A program made the translations under genes and the position numbers. 64,000 bases of DNA from Symsagittifera roscoffensis (taxonomy: Eukaryota > Xenacoelomorpha > Acoela > Convolutidae). Each line of letters opens with the position of its first letter. Position 1 is the stretch's first letter. This document shows, in pieces, positions 1 through 13,700 of the stretch. Where the stretch lies: assembly GCF_963678635.1 (NCBI RefSeq), contig NC_087070.1, forward strand, positions 12,432,539 to 12,496,538. Direction: 5' to 3'. The notes under the pieces are model-generated. The model searched no databases, was not told the DNA's origin, and saw nothing but the letters and a program-made list of their open reading frames with translations.

Positions 1-1341
1 CTTGATGTCCTCCCTTATTGTATCTGCGTATCTTTCGCGCAGCTCTGGGTCTTTACTTAACCTTCGCTTCGAAGTTTTAAATTGAGCGAGCTATGAAAAA
101 TAATGATTAGAGAGACAGACAATTTTATCAGCCCAAAGCAGGGGCACGATGTATTTTCACCATCGTGGAATGTTTCTGAAATAAGGATGGATAAAGCGCG
201 TTTATCCGCAGAAAAACAGGCATCGACTTGTTTAAAGGCTCCATAAGATTCCAATTCATACCAAGACTTTATCTGGTCAGTTAAAGACGAGTCTTCATTA
301 GCAAAACTAAAGCACGAACAAGTTGACCCGGCGGACAGTGGTAACGGACCACAAACGACCAAACCTATCGGTAGGCGGTAGGAACATATTAAGTTAGTCT
401 TCTCCTAAGAAGAATTTAATCGGACCAAAGGCGTGGTAGTAATCCTGTCCTAAGATAACTTCTACATCTTCAGAGTTGTACAGTAAGGGCTTTATAGGAG
501 GATATTTATCCCGCTACTTGATACATTCTGTACCAATGAGAATGTTGTAATCCACATATGCCTCCATAGTGAAGGATAAATTAACTTTATTTGGTTCAGA
601 CGAGACATTGAATTTGACTCGCTGAGTTTCGATGACGTTTAGGGCATGGAAACCACTGATAGAAAAAATAGTATGGCTCACCAACCTACTTTAAGCGGCT
701 AGCGACAGATGCCGATACCCAAGAATGTGTAGATGCTCCGTTGCAAATAACCAACTTCTGGGCACTGGCGCTATCCGAAAATACACCACCTGTTGCAATT
801 GGCAACAGTCTTTTCGGTATTTCTTTGTAATTTTCTCTCCTTACAGCGGCATGAGTGGAAACAGATTTAACATCTTTCGGTTTAGATTCATGTTGTTTAG
901 TTGATGTTGTTTACTTGATGTCCCTACAGCGGCATGAGTGGAAACAGATTTAACATCTTTTGGTTTAGATTCATGTTGTTTACTTGATGTTGTTGTTTAC
1001 TTCATGTTGTTTACTTGATGTTTAGATTTCAAGTTGTTTACTTGATGTTTTTAATTTGGTGGAAAAAAAATCTTTCAAGACGGTGAAGAAGGACGTTGTG
1101 CGTGTTCTCACAGTGCTGATTTGGATATTTCTTTGTTCTTTGCCTTCGTGCAATTAGAGAAGCTATGGTTCCCATTGAGGCAAGCAAAGCAAAGCTTTTG
1201 CTCAGCTACAAATTTCGCTCGCTTAGTATCTTTCTTTTCCTTGAACACAGCGCAAACCCAATGTGCATGCTTTACTTTACTCAGCGGAAAATTAGGCTTG
1301 CTTTTGTTATCGATAGGGCTTTTATAGTTAGATACAAACAC
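1..1341 (-). mobile_element. BEL/Pao LTR retrotransposon remnant
   Basis: Read on the minus strand, 57-362 encodes a stretch with the WYELESYG and SADKRALSIL motifs that precede the reverse transcriptase in BEL/Pao Pol proteins. In another frame, bases 1-56 continue as a KDPELRERYADTIRED-like segment that runs off the left edge. Upstream in the element (1135-1341) is a CCHC zinc knuckle (CFACLNGNHSFSNC) preceded by a VCAVFKEK...RAKFVAEQKLC segment typical of Pao Gag/Pro regions. The pieces are in different frames, and the stretch between them (363-1100) is degenerate and holds a minisatellite. It is therefore a dead fragment. No LTR is visible in the window. Confidence 0.75.
842..1055. repeat. 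Short tandem repeat (83-bp unit, then 12-15-bp units)
   Basis: An 83-bp unit beginning TACAGCGGCATGAGTGG occurs at 842 and again at 925. It is followed by short iterations of TTGTTTACTTGATG. It lies inside the BEL/Pao remnant and interrupts its reading frames. Confidence 0.8.
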
Positions 1342-1410
1342 TTATTTTCGGTTTATACTGTTTCTTTCTTTGGTTTGAGCAAAATCATAGCGCGCTCTCT
1401 TTTAACCAAT

Positions 1411-1411
1411 T

Positions 1412-1476
<65 letters not shown>

Positions 1477-1481
1477 AGAGA
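1411..1481. repeat. (GA)n microsatellite
   Basis: About 70 bases of almost perfect GA dinucleotides with one GG interruption. The adjoining stretch 1482-1790 has no recognisable gene. It does hold an 8-bp perfect inverted repeat (ACGCTTGC / GCAAGCGT) at 1540-1560. Confidence 0.95.
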
Positions 1482-1949
1482 TGGCTTAATTGATCGAAAA
1501 AAAGTTGTAACCCAAAAAAGTATATATTCCGGTTTGCTAACGCTTGCTAATCGCAAGCGTAATAACGGTTCCAACGAAGACACCTCTCAAAGAAGAGCAA
1601 CTGCAACGCCCATATCCCACGGGACAAAAAACTTCATACCCCCCTCCTCGCGAAAAATCAGCGCATATGAAAAGACTGTTTTTGAAAAGAGGGTGCTCAG
1701 AGCCGCCTTGCGCACTGCACTCGTGTTATTCTTACTAAATGTCCGTTCCCTGCTGCCGCTGGATCTAAGGGATATGTAGAGAACTAAAAACAGCTACTAC
1801 TTCCTGAAACAACCAAAGCACGCTCCCTGAAAAAACTAGAAGAAACAGTACAAACCAAAAACTAACATCTACTACTACCAGCACAAACTACAACAAGTAC
1901 ATCAACTAATAACACTTCAGCCAGACGACCAAACCGAAGCACTTCTAAA

Positions 1950-4140
1950 CTCAAGCATTAACAAACTATTCAGCAACCACAAGAAGACGAGGAGAAATGT
2001 TGGCAGCTCATACGCACCTTGAATGGAACACGACCCAAATATTCGATTCCATTTACACTATCTCTCTTAGCACCATAGCCAATGTTTTCAAAACTCAACT
2101 CCAAAGAGAACTCAGAAGACTAAAAATGATGCCAATTTACAATGCATCCCAATTTTATGCTGAAGAGATTTGAATAAATCTATCTGAATAGTTCTATACT
2201 GTCAAGTCGCGTACTGTCGCATTTTATCTGAATGCAAGCGTCGCGCCTTTCCCGATCCTTCGGTCGGCCCAGACAGGCTCACAAAAGTTCATCTGAAGCG
2301 TTTGAGTGACAGTGCCTCTCAATAATTGACGTAAGCAACCAACTTAAATCTGCGATCTTTAAATACCTTCCACACGGAACACTGCCATGCGACTACTGCC
2401 TTTAGCAAAACCCAGACAGGACGCCATTCTTCCCACAGTATACAGCCCTATATATCTACAAAGGTAAGTACTAAGAAAACTTTAGCAATTTTCAAACCCC
2501 TCCATTATACCTGATTGAAAGAACAGCCCTGCATTCCATTAACAATGTACTTGCCTTACTAACTCTAATCAAGGCTTCAACCAGAAAAGATCCCATAAAA
2601 CTGTACTTGCAGCCTGTGATCTCTCTGAAGCATTTTACTGCGTAAACCACCACGCCACTATACACATAGTCGAACATGACCTTTTTCCAGACTCAGTCTG
2701 CTGATGACACGCAAAAAGTCTTTTCCAATCATCTCTCCAAATCTAGGATAATCAGCAGCGGAATCCCCCAAGGATCAATTATCGCCTCGAAGCTTTTCAA
2801 TTTCTATACTAGCGACTCACCAGCCCAGCCCTTCTACAAACCGAAGCCATTTATCATGCACAGCCGATTTTAATACAGTGCTGATTTAAATTAACCGGAC
2901 AAAACGCGATAAACTTGAAATTTAAAACGCGTTTTTCTCAAATTAGGTTGAGTTTAGGTGAAAATTTATGAAGACAAAACTTGCTTAAAATTTTAGCAGA
3001 ATTAATATGGTGTAATTTGTTTTGCAAAACTCGGGCCCAAAATTTTACCCCAAAAATGGGTCATTTTGGCTTTTCTTAGTTAATCAAAAATTACGCCAAA
3101 AATAACGAGTCGATCACAGACATATTTATATCAAAGTGAGCCCCTTACGTAGCCCAACAAACCGAAACAAATTCTCCAAAACATTGTATGAACTAATTTA
3201 TTTTTGTTTGATAGACAAAAAAGGTCTTTTTTACTATATAAAATACCCACTTTTGATTTAAAAACATTTTTTAAACGTTTTGCAATTTTTTTTTGGAGAA
3301 TATACCCTTCTTAAAGTTTATTGGGCTACGTAAGGGGCTCACTTTGATATAAATATGTCTGTGATCGACTTGTTATTTTTGGCGTAATTTTTGATTAACT
3401 AAGAAAAGCCAAAATGACCCATTTTTGGGGTAAAATTTTGGGCCCGAATTTTGCAAAAACAAATTACACCATATTAATTCTGCTAAAATTTTAAGCAAGT
3501 TTTGTCTTCATAAGTTTTCACCTAAACTCAACCCAATTTGAGAAAAACGGGTTTTAAATTTCAAGTTTAACGCGTTTTGTCCGGTTAATTTAAATCAGCA
3601 TTGTATACATCCAAAGACCAAACAAAAGCCTCATTTTCATTCCTCTCTATCAACTTCATCTTCCATTTTTTAAACAAAAAATTTGCCCTGGAACTTTCTT
3701 CTCTATTTATTGTCACGCTTCTTCCCTGATTCAAAGAACATTTAGGAGCACCAACCCCCTCCCCCCCAATCAAAATCCAAAATAGTGAACTATCAGGTTA
3801 TCTAATCGGACTTAATTTTGACCATTGTCTTAAATACTCCGACTCGGGCCATTGACATTGAATGAAATCCATCTTCCCCAAATATTCGCTACTGAACTAC
3901 CCTCAACCGAAAAGCCCGCTGCAGCCTATCACATCGTGCCGGCTACTGTCAACTACTTAATTCATGCCTCAACAGACTCAACCAAAATACCATATCCATG
4001 TCCAAAGTTCTTCAACTCCTCTTTGGACACTAACCACCTGTTCTCCTGCCCCTATAAACTGCCAATTTGACTTAGCTCTCGTACCGATCCTGTCCAGTCC
4101 TGCTATTAAACCCAATTCCCATTTGACAGCTTGATGTCTC
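1950..4140 (+). mobile_element. Decayed Jockey-like LINE, split by a MITE
   Basis: Short plus-strand segments match non-LTR reverse transcriptase of the Jockey/I group. These are a CWQLIRTLNGTRPK-like segment near 2000-2050, the RT segment ISSGIPQGSIIASKLFNFY at about 2750-2810, and a C-terminal cysteine segment with DTNHLFSCP at about 4026-4055. There are many stops and frameshifts. The RT and C-terminal parts are separated by the MITE at 2876-3603, which therefore inserted later. A second copy of the 3' part lies at 11150-11275. Confidence 0.6.
2876..3603. mobile_element. MITE, Tc1/mariner type, with long terminal inverted repeats
   Basis: The 728-bp element begins CAGTGCTGATTTAAATT and ends with the near-complement AATTTAAATCAGCATTG. 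It is flanked by TA on both sides (2874-2875 and 3604-3605). The inverted arms are about 280 bp each (2876-3157 and 3325-3603) around a centre of about 165 bp with no coding potential. A TA target duplication and a CAGTG-type end are typical of the Tc1/mariner superfamily. The transcript would fold into a long hairpin. Confidence 0.88.
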
Positions 4141-4457
4141 GCCGAAAGATGCGAAGACACCAGAAGCACTGACACATTCACTCATTCCCATTGACACAGC
4201 AGGTCTCCATTAACGAACACCGAAATAACCAATCGCACTGCGCCAGAGAGGCAACAAAAATGAAACGGTTCAGGCAGTGGATGACCATAAAAAAATAAAA
4301 ATCCGTAAAGGTCGTTATAAGGAATATCCTAAAATATTTCTAACTTCTTCAAATTCTTCTTCATTCGAGCTTCCTGGGATTTGGCATTAGTTCAGTCGAT
4401 TGCCAAAAATTAACAAATAAAAGCAATAGCAGGAAATAATCTAATTGTGGCATCTTT

Positions 4458-4755
4458 TCAGATTGTTTCGAAGATGCATGAAAACATTTTGCATTTGAAT
4501 GGAGACGACACACTTACTGCTTGGTTTCCGTACGTATTGTCCCTTTGCCTATCTTGTTTAGAAAGAGCGTGTTCTAGACTCGCGGCCGCCTCTTTCTCCT
4601 CTATAGAACACTCTGACTCTGTCTTCAGGAAGAATATCTGGAGCACCAACTGGAAAGGCATCCTGCAAATCGGACACGAACTGTCATTCAGTTTCATCTT
4701 CATCGCACAAATGGAGCAGCAAGTCAAATGTCTACATGGCAGAAGCACCGAATCC
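4458..4755 (-). CDS. MGRN1-like: Mahogunin-like gene, exon 8 (RING and C-terminus)
   Basis: Acceptor CATTTGAG. It completes the RING with LLPCRHLTCCSICA and CPICRMPF, then a Glu/Ala-rich tail, and ends at TGA (4460-4458). The spliced RING has the same spacing as MGRN1. I see no canonical AATAAA within about 200 bp downstream. Confidence 0.88.
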
Positions 4756-7700
4756 CTCAAATGAACAAAACTTGACAAACAGATAAAAATTGTGGTATGT
4801 ATGATAGATTTATTCATGTGTAAACAATTAGTAGCAATCGAGCTAACTTTTAATTTCAAAGAAAAACTACATGGCCCTAAAGCTCTCTGAAATGCAATTA
4901 CAATTTTCGATTGGCTCTTTGTTAATTTTACCCCAGTTGAGAAAACATGATCAAAAAGGTAAGTTTTTCATTCCGCTGGGAAATTTAACACAGAGGCGAA
5001 GCTGCGATTCGCAAACACTAGCGACAACACGACAAAAAGCAGCTCTAGAAAAAGCAATAAGAAAAAATAAAAACAAGCCTCGAGTTAGTAAACATTCGGT
5101 GACGTCTCGGACTCGAGCCTACGACCTAGAAATTTTTAGTCCCACGCACTAACCACTCAGCCACGGACGCTTAATTTATAACGAACAATAGCCACAAATA
5201 AAGCCGAGAACAGATGCTATGAAATTTCCAATGCTACAGACACACACGTGAACAGTTTTAATAAACACTTTTTATTGCGAGTTCGGTTAGAAAAAAGATA
5301 AAGGTCGTACTAAAACATTAGCTGCCGGCTAGTGTAAAAAATAAAATCCACTTTGGAAACTAGAAATTGTTCACATTTCTATATTTGCAATTTCGCAATT
5401 AAAAAGCGCAATTTTCCTTGCTGTTAGAAAACAAATTTGAATTGAACTTAGAAAGTTAGCACATTCAAACCGCGAAAAAACCACAACAGTCAACAGATGG
5501 TCAGAAAAAGGAACGTGAAAATCATCGCTGTGAAAAATGAAAGTTAAAACCCACTTTCAAAATTATAAGTCGATCACCTTTTTCGTAGCATTTCTACTTT
5601 AGCTGTTCGATAGTTGGCGTTTGTTTCCTTTTAACAAAGGAAATGAAGTGATTTAAAAAAAATCAAAAGTAAAACCGCAAAAATCAACTTTGAGCGTAAG
5701 CAAATTCTGAGACTTTCTAAAAAATTCTACGTTCATTGACTCTTAAAAGAGATCAAGAAATCAATCAAAATCAGCAGTTGCTTGGCTGATTTTGAAAATT
5801 GGAAAATTTTTGAAAATTGGAAAAAAATTTTGTGTTCATTAGAAGTTTTTTTTAAGTGTACGCCTAGCTCGCATTTAAGGAGTGTGAAGGAAGCGCTGAT
5901 ACTATGTATCAAAATATACACTAACATTGGTTCCTCCAAGCACATTGTGCAGTCCAAACTGGGGGACTTCGCACGGGAGGCAATTGCATCCTCCTCTGCC
6001 AATCCTCTCTCTCCGTCTCCACTATGTTCAGTTGTTTCTGCAATGGCATTATATATCTCCTGCATCAAATACACTACTCCGTTGCTGCACTGGTAGAGCT
6101 TCTCCAGTTTGACAGAATACTGACTGCCACTCTGAAACGATTGCAAGCTGAGATTATTTGGAACGAAAACATGGTGGCAGGACAGTTTGCCCTATTCCCA
6201 ACTACCCTTTACCATTCTACCCTATACCATTATACCCTATACTAATCTACCCTATACTAATCTACTCTATACTAATCTACTCTATACTAATCTGCCCTTT
6301 ATACCAGTTTAACATGTGTCGATTTGGAGCTTAATGAAATCTTTCAAGTCCTAATAAGAATCGGAATGATAACAGCACGTGTTAATTCATTTGAGTCCAA
6401 ACTTTTGGACACAATTTGATTCTTTCACTTCAGGAAATTGTTCTAAAGACTAAATCACAAATTAAGCCTCAAAATCTAAAATTTGTCTCAATTAACAGGT
6501 TTTAATCCCCAATTTTCAAAATCACGTAAAAAAATGAAACAAAAACTAGGTCTTATATCAATTTTCCTTGGAATTACATTTACCAAAATGAGTCAGATTT
6601 CTTGGGTTCTATCCCAACAGAATCGGAGAACGCTTGTAATTGGTGGCCACGAGTTTACCAAAAAACAGGAAACAAAAAATGGAACTGGAAGTGTTCAAGG
6701 TGGGGGTCCCATAAACGCAAAACGACAGCAATAACCCGAGATAACGATCTTATTTCCTGTACAAATGAACACACTCACGAAGTATTTCCTGGTCGTTCAG
6801 ATGCAAGGCTTCTCGTGCAGAAAATGAAACAAGACACAAAATTCAGCAAGTACCAGTCAATAGCAACATTATAGCAAACGGCCTGCAGCCTGTGTCCGAA
6901 GAAAAAGCCGTTTAATTAGCTCTTCCTTGCCGGTCGGTGATTAATCGGGCCCTCAATCGACAGTAGATAAATTAGAGACCCACAGTGCCTCCAATTGCCG
7001 ACAGATATTTTGAGGAACCAAAACAACACGAGGATTTTTGCGTCTTCAATAGCTGCATTGGAGATCCAGAAAGGATGTTGATTTTTCGTGATGTTTGGCT
7101 GTGTGATGGAACATTCAAAGTTTACCTTGTTCAACTTTATCAATTTCACACCATTCACATTCAACTCATTGGATTTTACCCCCCCCCCCTGCATTTATGC
7201 ACTGTTGCCAAACAAAATGAGCATACTTACGAAGAGCTACTGAAGGGATTATCAGCCATCACCGAAAACACCGAGCCTCATCGCATTCTCCTCGATTTTG
7301 AACTTGCAGCAATAAATGCTTTCGCTAATCATCATACCGGAGCGTTGCTTAAAGGCTGCTATTTTCATTTATCTCAAGCGTCCAACCGGAAAACAAACGA
7401 AGTGGGCCTAAAACGACTTAAAGAAACTAATCACGAACTCATTGCGCTTAATTCCAGCTCTACCAGTTTTGTACCAGTTGGAATGGTCAACGCTGCTTTT
7501 GACTTAATTATTGAGGACATTGAAAAAGTGTCCGATAAATTTGATCTCGAAGACAACATCAATGAAAAACTTGATGAGGTAGCCTCATACTTCCAACGCA
7601 CCTACATCAAAAGCCAAACCATCGGAAGGAATTCTCGCGACCCCTTTCCAGTAAACCTTTGGAAATATTCCGAAGAAACAGCTACTGGAATAATAAGGAC

Positions 7701-10700
7701 AACAAATGCTGTAGAAGGCTGGCATCTTGGCGTTGCTACTCTATTTAAAGGAAACCACCCCTCCATTCACACCTTTCTGGAACAATTCAAATTGGATGCT
7801 GCCATTCAAAAAGTCAATATAATTAAAGCAATGGGGGGAAACAGCAACCCCAGTCCCAAAAAAAAACAGGGAATTGAATGAGAAAGTGAAAAACATTTGC
7901 AACACTTATAAAAAAAATTCTATTTTAACATAATTGTATTCTCTCGCGCAATTAAGTCATTCTTAATTCTGTTTATTTTATCAAACTTTTTGAATTTGTC
8001 AAAACTTCAATTGAATTTCTGGAAAACATACTTTTTGAGGTTCCCGTGGCCGTAGGGGGCTGATATTTTGGGAGGTAAAAGAGGCCAATATCAAAAGAAT
8101 CTTACTTTCCCCTCACCCTGTCCCCCAGTACCACCTTGGCTTAGTACTGAGGGGTCTACCCCTCCTTTTGTGATCAACTAGTCAAACCTTCAGTAATTTT
8201 CGAATTTCATTCAAAATTTGACTTCTTGGTGATTTGCTCTTTCGAACTTTTGCTTTAACAACACATGCACTATCCGCTAAGCTATGACGACTTGATGTGA
8301 TGTGACTTTTGTTTGTTAAAAAAATAGCCGCAACGCATTTCTATAGCAAAATTGGAATAAAATTTTTGTTCGTTCAGGCTTTGAACGCATTTCCATTTTG
8401 AACAAGCAAATTTCACGTTGCTTCGATATTTTGTTCACGTGAGTGAATAATTCTTTGATCACAATTAATGGTTCTTTGATTTGTTCGGAAATATGATGTT
8501 TCGGATTCTCAAGAGGATGCGGTAAGTTTCAATTGCTTTAATTATAGGGTAGAATGGTAGAAGGTAGATTGGTATAGGGTGGATTGGTATGTACGATAGA
8601 ATAGTATAAAGTAGATTAGCACAGGGTAGATTGGAAAAATGTAAAATGTCATGGAACCGAAAACAAGACTATTCATGACATGAATTTGTCTCACTCCTAT
8701 TTCACCTATTGACAACTTGAAGCAGATGCCAAACTCTTACTACCGATAATTCAGATATCGTCAAACAGAGAGACTTGATTTCACCAACGAAAAAAAAACA
8801 CCAGAAAAAATAAATATGTAAGATAATCCATAGAAACTGCTATCAGCAAAGTTGACATTAACAAAACATAGCCAGCAGGCAGTTGGAAAAGAGTCAATGA
8901 ACGCAAACAGAAAAAAAATAATATGGCTTGTTTTTTGATAAAATCTCAACTTTTGAATTTCAAATAAAGAACAGATGACCTTGAAGCTCTTTGAATTTCA
9001 AGAACAACTTATGATCGGCAATTTCTCGATAAAATTAACCCAATCTGAGAATAGATTAATTTTATTTCGCTGGGAAATCTGATAATTAATTTACATTTTC
9101 GAAATTAGAGGTCAATGTACACTAAAAAGAAATCAAGTCAAACCGCAAAAAATTGAAATTTAGCGTGAACAAAATTTAAGACTACTTTTTCCTGCAAAAA
9201 AATCTTCAAGACCTATATGCAGTAGCGGACTTTGGAGGGGGCGGGAGGGGGTTCAACGCCCCCCTCCCCCTCAGGGATTCGACACTCTGCCGACCCAAAG
9301 GGTCCCCACTTTGTACTATCTTGAGATATCCAGTTTTGGCTGGCTGACCTTAAAACTTTTCTAAAGGCGCGTTTGGTGCCAATCTATGCTAATTTTCAGG
9401 TGGGAGCTCGCGCCAAAAAACGCAATTTTTTGGTCAAAATTTTCCAAAAAAAGCCTAAAAATTTTTTGGTCTGTTTTTATTTCTAAATTTTGCCTGCGGC
9501 TCATAAAAGTTGGCCAAAATAGGGATTTTTTAGTTCATTGGGAGAGCTCGAAAAATTAATTTGGTCGACCTAAATAAATTTTTTTGAAAATCCCCTCCCC
9601 TCGAGAAAACCCTAGATCCAATCCCGACACTGAACAATTAAGATTTGAGCTTCCGAATACAAAAGTCGTTCCTGATACATTTAGATATCTCTGTAGCACT
9701 TGCTAATTTCGTCTAAAATCTTACAACAGACTGTTGAAAAAAAGTCAATGGACGCAGGTAAACAAAGAAAAACGTGTTTATTTTTAATAATCCCAACTTT
9801 CGTTTTTCGGAAAAAAATAGATGACCTCAATTTTTTTTTATTATATATACTAGCGTGTATATACTACCCAACAATATATATACTAGCGTGTAACTCACCA
9901 CCGGTGCTTCGAATTTTTGACAACTCAGGAAAAACCGCATATACAGGAAACCAGATCTGCAGGCTTTTCCTGTACTCTGACAGAACCCAATTACATGGTA
10001 AGGAATTTCAAATTTTAAGTTTTGAAATTTATTCGAAAAAGCACAAAAAACGTCATATGTCAAAAACTACAAGAAGTTGAGCAGTCACACTTGGAGACAA
10101 GATTCGTAACCCCTGAGAGTAGCCTCAAATCACACAACTACAAGGCAATGCATTTCAAACTTTGAAAACAAAAATTACATCAAGTTTTTTTGAAAATATT
10201 TCGAAAAAATCACAAAAAAACGTCATATCTCGAAAACTACAAAGATTGGAGCAGTCATAACTGGAGCCAAGGTTCGCAATCCCTGAGAGTACTCTGATAG
10301 CCCCATATTACAGGGTTGGGAATTTCAAACTTTGGGAAAAAAAATCGTTAAGTTTTCTGAATTTTTTTAAAAAATCACAAAAAACGTCATATCTCGAAAA
10401 CTACAAGGATTTGAGTAGTCATAATTGGAGGCAAAATTCGCAATTCCTGAGAGTACCCTGAGAGCACCCAACTACAAGGTAAGGAATTTCAAATTTGGGG
10501 GAAAATATTTCAACTTTTTGAAAAAATCCATAAAAACGTACCTTGACAGCACCCAACTAAAGGGTAAGGCGTTTCAAATTTTGAAAACAAAGTATACATC
10601 AAGTTTTTTTTGAAAATTTAGGTTTTAATTTAGAAAAAAATATATCAGAAAAAATAGAAAAAAGATCGAAAAGAAGGATTGAAAAAGAATTGAAGATTGA

Positions 10701-13700
10701 AGAAATTTAAAAAAAAGTAGATTCAAAAAATATACAAAATAGAAAAAAAAAGATTCAAAAGAAGGATAGAAAAAGATTGAAACAGAAGGATAAAAAAGAC
10801 AGTAAAAAGATAGAAAAAAAATATTGAAAAGGAAGGATCGAAAAAGAAGAATCGACAAAAAGATACAGAAAATTTTTTTTTAAAAGATAGCGACAACAAT
10901 CGAAAAAAAGGTTGAAAAAGAAAGATAAAAAAAAGACAAAAAAAGAGAACAAAAGATCGAAAAAGGATGGAAAAAGATAGATTAAAAAAATCAAAAAAGA
11001 GTTATCGAAAAAGAAGGATCGATAAGATTGAAAAAAAGATGGAAAAGAAGGATTGAAAAAAGATAGAAATAAAAAGATCGAAAAAGAAGGATTGAAAAAA
11101 AAGATGAAAAAAGATCAAAAAATAATACTGAACTATCAGGTTATCTGCTCGGACTTAACTTTGACCCTTGTCTCAAATACTCCGAGTCGGGGCATTGACA
11201 TTGAATGAAATCCATCTTCCCCAAATATTCGCTACTGAACTACCCTCAATCGAAAGGCCCGCTGCAGCCTATCACATGTATTATATCAATATGGATTACA
11301 TTTTACGGTTATAAACATACATATAAATAAACCGAAACCATTTGGGCAAACAAAGTTTTTAGCGAACAAAAACAAAATATAATATACGAGGTCAAGAAAG
11401 ATAACTTCAATTTCAAACAGCAGAATTAAGTCAAAAGATAGCCACAGACAGTTGGAAAAGAGTCAAAGTACTCAATAAATAATTTTCTAAACAATCTTAT
11501 TGGCACTTTTTTTTGTAAGAAAAAAACTAAACCATTTTGTTAAAAATGGACCAAAAGGTAAAAATATAATTAAAATCATTTTTTCGACTTTAAAAGTCGA
11601 TTGCATTTTCGTGACCTTCACACTTTCGCAGAAGAAAGTGACAGTTACCTTACTTTTTTTTTAATAAGCAGACCAGAAAGAACAAGAACTATCACCTCCG
11701 CATGGTGGGTCCCGGGCAACGTATACGCCACTAAATGACCGGAGTCTAGGACCGAGGTCTGTATACGGCTAACGATCGCGCTCGTAGCCCCGCAACCAAT
11801 TGAGCTTGAAGACTAACAGTTCGATCCTTCGGGTGGTATGTTGACATTCTTGCATGATGCTGCACGGTTGACGGTAGTTGACCAGATGCCAGACCGGTCT
11901 TGGAAGCCACTGGTATTCATAGCTGGGTATGTCTAAAGCAACCTCTGTTTCTGTCTGACCATTAAAAAAGCTCATGGTCAATATCCCAGTGCCGCACGAG
12001 GCTGACACACAAGGCATGTTATGCCCTGTGCTAAATGATGTCATTTACAGTGCCATATGCCCGAAAGATGGTTTGGACTCGTAAGGTGGGTGGTTAGGCA
12101 TCTTGCCACCCTTTTGAGAGTCAAATCCTGGTGTTTCCGACCCCCTCAGTAAAGGTCTGGAAGACTAGACTCTGGTGCATTTGATTGCTTTGTTGCACTA
12201 GGCTGAGAACTTTTAACAAAGAAACTGAACTCAGCTTAAAAATATCTTAAGCCAAACGGCTAAAAATCAAAATAAAATCATAACAATCAGGACGACCTAT
12301 GTAAGTGTCTGAACTACGTTCATCCACTCTTAAACACTCAACTCAACCGCAGTGTACGTACAGCAAAAAAAAATCAAAAGATATTGCAACTAAGCGAACA
12401 AAACAAAAGCAGACAAAAACAATTGAAACGGAATAATTCGTTTGAAAAAAAAAATTCTGTCAGATTCGAACCCAGGACCTTTACGGTCCCAGTCATTTTG
12501 ATTGCCTCCAACACAAGTGTACCGGAGACGCTGAAAAATTTGAATTCGTTATGAACTGAGCCTAAATGTACCATTTCTAATTTTAACCATTGTGTGAACA
12601 AACTATTGTACGGGAAAAGTGTAGAACCCGACTGAAACACTTTTGCTGATCGCAAGGGTAAAAATCAATATGAAACGTGGTATTTGTATCGCAAAGTATA
12701 TGTTCTTTTACTCAGAGTTTATGACTATCTAACTCCCATAATGTCGGGCAAATTTTCCTGTGAGGTTTAAGGAAATGATGGTAATAAGTAGGCACTTTTA
12801 TAGAAAATTTCTGAATGTAAAATCTCAGGTCGTGGAGCGAGGAAACTTTTTTAAAAAATACATTTTCTATGTTTACATAAAAATTTACATTACCTACCAT
12901 TTAATTAAACATTCTCCCATCCATACCCTTGATGCCCTGATTCCCGGTCTTGGAAGCCACTGGTATTCATAGCTGGGTATGTCTAAAGCAACCTCTGTTT
13001 CTGTCTGACCATTAAAAAAGCTCATTGTCAATATCCCAGTGCCGCACGAGGCTGACACACAAGGCATGTTATGCCCTGTGCTAAATGATGTCATTTACAG
13101 TGCCATATGCCCGAAAGATGGTTTGGACTCGTAAGGTGGTTGGTAAGGCATCTTGCCACCCTTTTGAGGGTCAAATCCTGTTGTTTCCGACCCTCTCAGT
13201 AAAGGTCTGGAAGACTAGACTCTGGTGCATTTGATTGCTTTGTTGCACTAGGCTGAGAACTTTTAACAAAGAAACTGAACTCAGCTTAAAAATATCTTAA
13301 GCCAAACGGCTAAAAATCAAAATAAAATCATAACAATCAGAACGACCTATGTAAGTGTCTGAACTACGTTCATCCACTCTTAAACACTCAACTCAACCGC
13401 AGTGTACGTACAGCAAAAAAAATCAAAAGATATGGCAACTAAGCGATCAAAACAAAAGCAGACAAAAACAATTGAAACGGAATAATTAGTTTGAAAAAAA
13501 AAAATTCTGTCAGATTCGAACCCAGGACCTTTACGGTCCCAGTCATTTTGATTGCCTCCAACACAAGTGTACCGGAGACGCTGAAAAATTTGAATTCGTT
13601 ATGAACTGAGCCTAAATGTACCATTTCTAATTTTAACCATTGTGTGAACAAACTATTGTACGGGAAAAGTGTAGAACCCGACTGAAACACTTTTGCTGAT

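Larger units (their letters stand above)
6185..8640 (+). mobile_element. Mutator-like (MULE) DNA transposon with minisatellite-like inverted ends
   Basis: A decayed transposase (6602-7881) is flanked by arrays of the same short motif in opposite orientation. The left array has CTATACTAATCTACC units at 6190-6305; the right array has GGTAGATTGGTATAGGG units at 8546-8640. The arrays probably represent expanded terminal inverted repeats. I cannot fix the exact ends or an 8-10-bp target duplication. Confidence 0.65.

Noticed and set aside
5099-5171. Functional tRNA gene
   Set aside because: A and B boxes are good, but the acceptor stem does not pair and no cloverleaf closes.
10625-10994. Phe/Leu-rich minus-strand frames as membrane proteins
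   Set aside because: They arise from an A/G-rich tract and have no conserved motif.
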